Shown piece by piece: positions 12,401-18,400 of a DNA stretch of 20,384 nucleotides. Origin of the DNA: CAYPPG01 sp964412555. Lineage in GTDB: Bacteria; Hinthialibacterota; Hinthialibacteria; Hinthialibacterales; Hinthialibacteraceae. The notes under the pieces are model-generated. The model had not been told where the DNA came from and searched no databases. It saw only the letters and a list, made by a program, of their open reading frames with translations. Location of the stretch: positions 1-20,384 of the forward strand of contig CAYPPG010000094.1 of assembly GCA_964412555.1 (NCBI GenBank). The letters are read 5' to 3'. Every line of letters starts with the position of its first letter. Position 1 is the stretch's first letter. The position numbers and the translations under genes were made by a program.

Positions 12401-15400
12401 TTTTCCATACCACCTGATTACGATCAATTCTTTACGTTATCAGTCGATTATTATAAAGATGTGCCGGTGGAGTATCGTGATGCGAACAACAACATTGTGA
12501 TTATCAATGAACCGACACTTGTTCATCAATATGTATCGCCACAAACCATCTTAATATTGGATAAAAATAAAATTCCTGAAGAATCATTGATTGTCACAAA
12601 AACTTTGCAATCGACAGAATGTCTGTGCAATAACATACTTTATGAAGATAATCCTTCAACTTTTGCGGTGAAATGGACTCCGAATCGATATAACGGAGAA
12701 GGGCAACTTTATGTATACGAAAAAGATAATCCCAATCCAATTCAGCAATTGACCGTTCAAATGCAAGATGGATATTACTATGATGAAACGATTCAACTCG
12801 ACTTTGGCACATATCATTTCAAACTGCAGTGGGGAAATTCGAATGAATTGACAACATCCGGCTTCATGCACATCATCGATCATCATACCAACATCATGCC
12901 AATGTTACCTTCCAATATCATTCAAATAACCACGTCGCCTTTATCAACAAATACTATGGTCAATCAATTTTACTATATTAACGATGTGAGAAATGGTCGA
13001 TATGGGGAATTTGACAGGCTTGTCCTTAAATGGAATGCGGACTATAAATACGAAAGCGTTGCGATTGTTGTAAATACTACAATTAAGGGATTTGACAATA
13101 ATTCGCGAGAAATTGAACAAATATATTCGCAAGACACGATGTGCTATTTAGGCGATTTGTGGGAAGAAAGAAATGACAACAATATACGTTATTTCGAACC
13201 CAATGAATTAACATTAGCGCAAATTGAAGATTGGCTTTCAAGCAATGACATCTTGCAAGTGGATTATGATATCAAAATAGAATTACGAAATGAGAATTGC
13301 CCTTTCGAGATTTTGGAAACCATGGGAAGTGTCACATTTTACCGAGATTATACAATCATTGATTGGGGATTGCCGGATGAATCGTTTATCATCACCAACG
13401 GAAATGAAAGCAATGAAAATATTGCCAATGAAGTCATTTTATCTTCCGATATGCAGAGTTCAGGATTGAAAGCAAAAGTTGGAAATAACGCATTTCATGA
13501 ACAAAATTACATGACGAGTCATGCGAATGCAGAGAATCCCATTATAAATGTTGAATGGGATTTATATCATGGCGCCTATTCAACCCGATTGAATTGGCCC
13601 GAATCACCCAATCCTCCCGTCTATATTCATGATATTCAACAAACATATGGAAATTATCATGCCGATGTTGCGGGACATGTATCGAGTCCCGAAGACTATT
13701 TACTGCTGCGTACGGAAACGGGAAATGATGATGTCGATACCTATTATCTACAAAATCGATTTGACCTCATGGTGGTGCAAGAGAGTCCACAATGGCCGAA
13801 TATAGCGAATAATGCAATGGATGTACGTCCTATTACAATCGGCAAAGCCAAAATCCGACAATTAATCGCGCAGGGGCATGAAGTCAATATCAACGGGGCC
13901 GGTAAAGATGAAGATTCTTTCTATAATGAGAATCCGGAACCGTTTACTCATCGAACCATCCGTTTCGCGACACATTACAATGGAATCGAACCGGCTATCA
14001 ACGACAACTCATCGATGTTGGATCGTATTTATATCTACAACCGATCCAATTCCGACGCTTATGCCGGGACTCCCATTCGCCCGATGTTTCGCGTGATGTG
14101 GAATACCGATGTCAATTATGATTTTGCGCAATTGGTTGTGATTGAACAAAAAAGAATAATGGAAGAAGGACAATCTATCCTGGAGCAAAGAATTGTTCAT
14201 ACGCAGCTGATCAAAAACAATACCATGCATTTTGCACGATGGGATCCAAACGTGGATAATTCATACAGCAATCCTCCCCATTCGGAATACAAATTTGAAA
14301 TACGACTGTATCGTCTCATCGGAGATAGCCGCAGTATCGACAGTTATAACCTCATCAGTGATCTCAACGATATCGAGAAACTTTCCGATCCGAATATAGT
14401 AAAACCCATCGATTTGGATGATTCCACACCTCGGATCGATGTAATCCAATCGGATGGATCAGTGGGATTGTATAACATCAAAAATCTTCCCAATTTGGAA
14501 GAACAAGGCCATGAACCGGTCATTCTAACCAAGGATTTGATATTCGATGAAGACATCGGACAGATGTTCAGCAAGAATGCGAACACAAAGGTGATCTATT
14601 TGAAATGGGATGAAAATTACAACATTGCCGGAAACATTGTCATCGGCAAGAGGATCGTCTCTCGTTCGACAAATCCACCATTTTTGAATTCAGAGACAGA
14701 GGTAACCATTCCTGTTAGCGAAGAAGATCAAGTCTTACACTATTTACCGATTGTTTTAAATAGCAATAATTCGGAACTGTGGAACATTTGTGTAAACTTG
14801 ATACCAGCCAACTTGGAAGGCGCCAATACGCAACCGTTTGTGGTTGAAAAAGAACTGTTTCTATTCAACGGAAACGATCCTTTATGGCCGTTTCCCGATT
14901 ATTTTATTCCAGAGGGGTATACGTTCGTTCCATGGTATGCCGTTCTCATTACCGGAAATCTGTTTTCCAGCAAACCGTTCAATGACAATGCGGAAATTGA
15001 TATCAAGACCGATTTTTCCTCCATTGGATCGGAACCGACAATATTCGTGAAATGGAATTCAGTGGGCGAAAGAGGGATAAAATTTGATATTTACGATTTA
15101 GGAACCGGTACAAAGATACTGCATAATGAGATTGTATACAATGCAAACATTCCTGCCCCCAAATATTATCAGATCAGAAATCTGCAATGGGGACATCGTT
15201 ATCGTATTGAATATACATGGATATATTATAATGGAGGTTACCATACAACATTAAGCACCGAAATCACTCTTCCGTTTGTTGGCGGAGAAGTGGAAGCCGT
15301 TGACGATTTTTCCTTTTCCAATGTTACAATAATCAGTGACCGCGAAAATGATCAATGGCAAAAATTCAATTATACGGATGAAGGATATGGAAAAGAAATT

Positions 15401-18400
15401 GCTTTGCGATGGCCAAAACCGGAACGCGAAACATGGCCCGACAAATCGGTTAATTATATTTACAAAGTTGAAGTAAAATTGACCGATCCAAAAACCCTAA
15501 AAGAGGAACAAAAGATTATTATCTGTGATACATTGGAAAACAATGCATTCATGGCAAAGGATGGATATATCTATTTTCGTTGGTTCCAAAATGAATATGA
15601 AGATCATATAACCGACGATGACTATAAACCCACAACAACTGGAAATATAGGCCCTGTATACGGACATGATTATCGATTTCTCGTCACGGCGGAAAATTCT
15701 TCGATAGCAATGATTCCAATCAAAAATCTGCCGATCAATCCCGTTATAAAAACATTATTATCTGGTGCATATGGTTCGGAAAGTACAGTAATTCCATGGG
15801 GAATCAATGATAAAATTCCCTATATTTTCAATCGAGTCAACTATCAGGAAATTGATTATAATTTGGATGACGTCTTTGATTCGCATCAGCCACCATCCTC
15901 ATTTTATACGATTCGTGTGGAAGAATTATTCAGCAATGCCCCAAACGAAAACACACCCGTCAATTATAAAAATCAATCAGTCCCCATTGATGTATTGACC
16001 ATTGATGGATTTAATTATGCCGCGACCGGCGTTTCCAAAATAACCCTATTTAAAACCAATGTATCTTTTGGACCGGAAGGTCAGGTCCAATCCATCCATT
16101 ACAGCGGCGGAGGAAAATTTATATGGCGGTATGATATTCCGGTCAATATCATTCGTCAATATGACAGTCAATGGACCGACTTTCTCTCCAACGATTTAAG
16201 TGATTATATTGATATCATCACCAGCAGTGATGGGACAATTACCCAAACCCTTCAAGGATACCCCGAATCGGGACAAGAAATGAACATGTTGTCCCGATTG
16301 ACGTTACCCACGATGAATAATATGGAAACATATCCCACACAATGTGAAATATATATTGATGAGGACGGAAATTATGATATCCAAATCGAAAATAACGCCG
16401 CATTTAAACCGTTACAATCCTTTTACGGTCTTGATTTCCTGAAATATCTTCCGTTATTCAATCCCAGTTTCACCTATTATCCGCTCTATGAATATACCCA
16501 AAACGATCAGTATAAAGTTCCAAATTGGGAAATGATGGATCCCATTTATGATTTATTCGAAATCGAAATGAGTCTCGGCGATATTCCCGGCCCCAAAATT
16601 GCAGGCGAAACCAAAGCGGATGGTACAGCCAAAAAACGGTCATTTGAATTTACGGTGTATGTATCATTTACACCCAAAGGCCCGGTATCAATTTATGGAG
16701 ATGTGAGTGGTTTACATGTTCCGATCGCTGACACAGGCGCTTTTTGGGATGGCATCGGTATGGGCGCATATAATATCAATGACATTGATGTCATGAGTAT
16801 CTATTGGCAATTGGTTTTTGTATATGGCACAAAAGTACCCGGATTGGGCGCTCCTTTATCCGCCGAACTACATGGCACCTTTGCAAAATATGGATTTACA
16901 ATTGGCGGCTCTGCGAAACTTTTTATTTTTGAAGTCGCAAGAGTCCAAATGGAATGCTATTGGGGTGATGAAGCACCTTTTAAAGGATTTTTGCTAGATG
17001 TTCCCTATATTGCTATTACTTCACCCGCATTTCCAATCTTGGTCTATGGATATGGTTCAATAGAAATCAGCAATCGCCATCCGTTTTTCGGTCAGATCGG
17101 AGCCGTTGTTAAAATCAATGACTACATCCCCATCGTTGGTGGATGGACCCTAGCTCAAGCGGAATTAACCATAACTGACAAATATATTCAAGGTTTATTA
17201 TCCATTGATTTATGGTTATTTGATATCAAATTATGGGCGCGTTACACATTCGGAGGCAGTTTTAAAGCCGGTCTTGGGGACCTGCCGGATGATATGAAAG
17301 TCTATCTGAAAGACAAACCGGAAAATGAATGGGAAATTCCTTTTGATCAAGTGTATTATCATATCGAAGATGCGCCTTCGAAGGCCAAAAGTACGGATGA
17401 AAGGCTTGTGATGGGTTTACAACTGTTTGAAAATTGGAATTTAATCGATCGTGCGTCCACGAAACCGAAAACATCCTCAAAAGGTACAAAATCGTTAAAA
17501 CAAAATCAATACAATGAATTGAAGCACGATTTCACTGTGGATCGAGATTATCCAGTGATGTTTGTCCGAGTGCAACATGAGAAACCCGTTACGGAAGAGT
17601 TTTATCGCTCTTTGAATGCAGTCTTGGAAATGCCCGGCGACCCAAACCAAAATGCGCAGGATTTATGGTATCCGGACGGCTTCCCGCCCAACGGGTTTGC
17701 GGATGGAAAATCCGTTGCCATGTATAATGTAGATAACCATGAATTTTCTTTCGTTCTTTCCGAACCGCCTCAAGGTGATTATACATTGTCCATTTATGAT
17801 CCCGATGGCAAATTAGGAAATATGACGGTTGAAATCGCAGGGCAAAGCAATTTTCCGGAAATTGAAATTCTCTCCGTCGAACAAACAGAGACTCCCGGTA
17901 TATATAGAATCACGTGGAATGATGATGACAAAGACAGCAATGCTGAACTTTCTCTTATGCTGGATAACGATAGAGAAGGATTGAACGGAATCCCTATTGC
18001 TACATTTGCAGAAGATGATGAAGAAGATCAATTTCTATTGGACACAAACGGTCTACAGATCGAGCCGGGTCAATTTTATATTTTAATGTCGATCGATGAT
18101 GGAGTCTCCAAAGCATACGATTATTCTGAAACAACCGTTCGCGTTGTACGCGAGGATTATCCTGAACCGATCACTTCTATTGATGCCATTCCCAAAAATC
18201 AATCCATTCATTTGCAATGGAGACCGGCCCAACTAGAAGGAATTACAGTATACGAAGTGCTTTGGTCAGAACGGGACAATCAATACCGTTTTGAGAAAAA
18301 TAAAGAAATTGAAGCGGATACTTTTAGCGCCACAATAAAAGATCTTCAAAACGGAAAACCATATCGAGTAACCGTTCGTGCCGTAGACAAACGAGGGAGA

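Noticed and set aside
16590..17280. Possible transmembrane helices in the hydrophobic C-terminal part of the unrecognised domain
   Set aside because: The hydrophobic stretches are short and alternate with polar or charged residues every few positions, as in beta-strands, and are broken by Gly, Pro and Asp.
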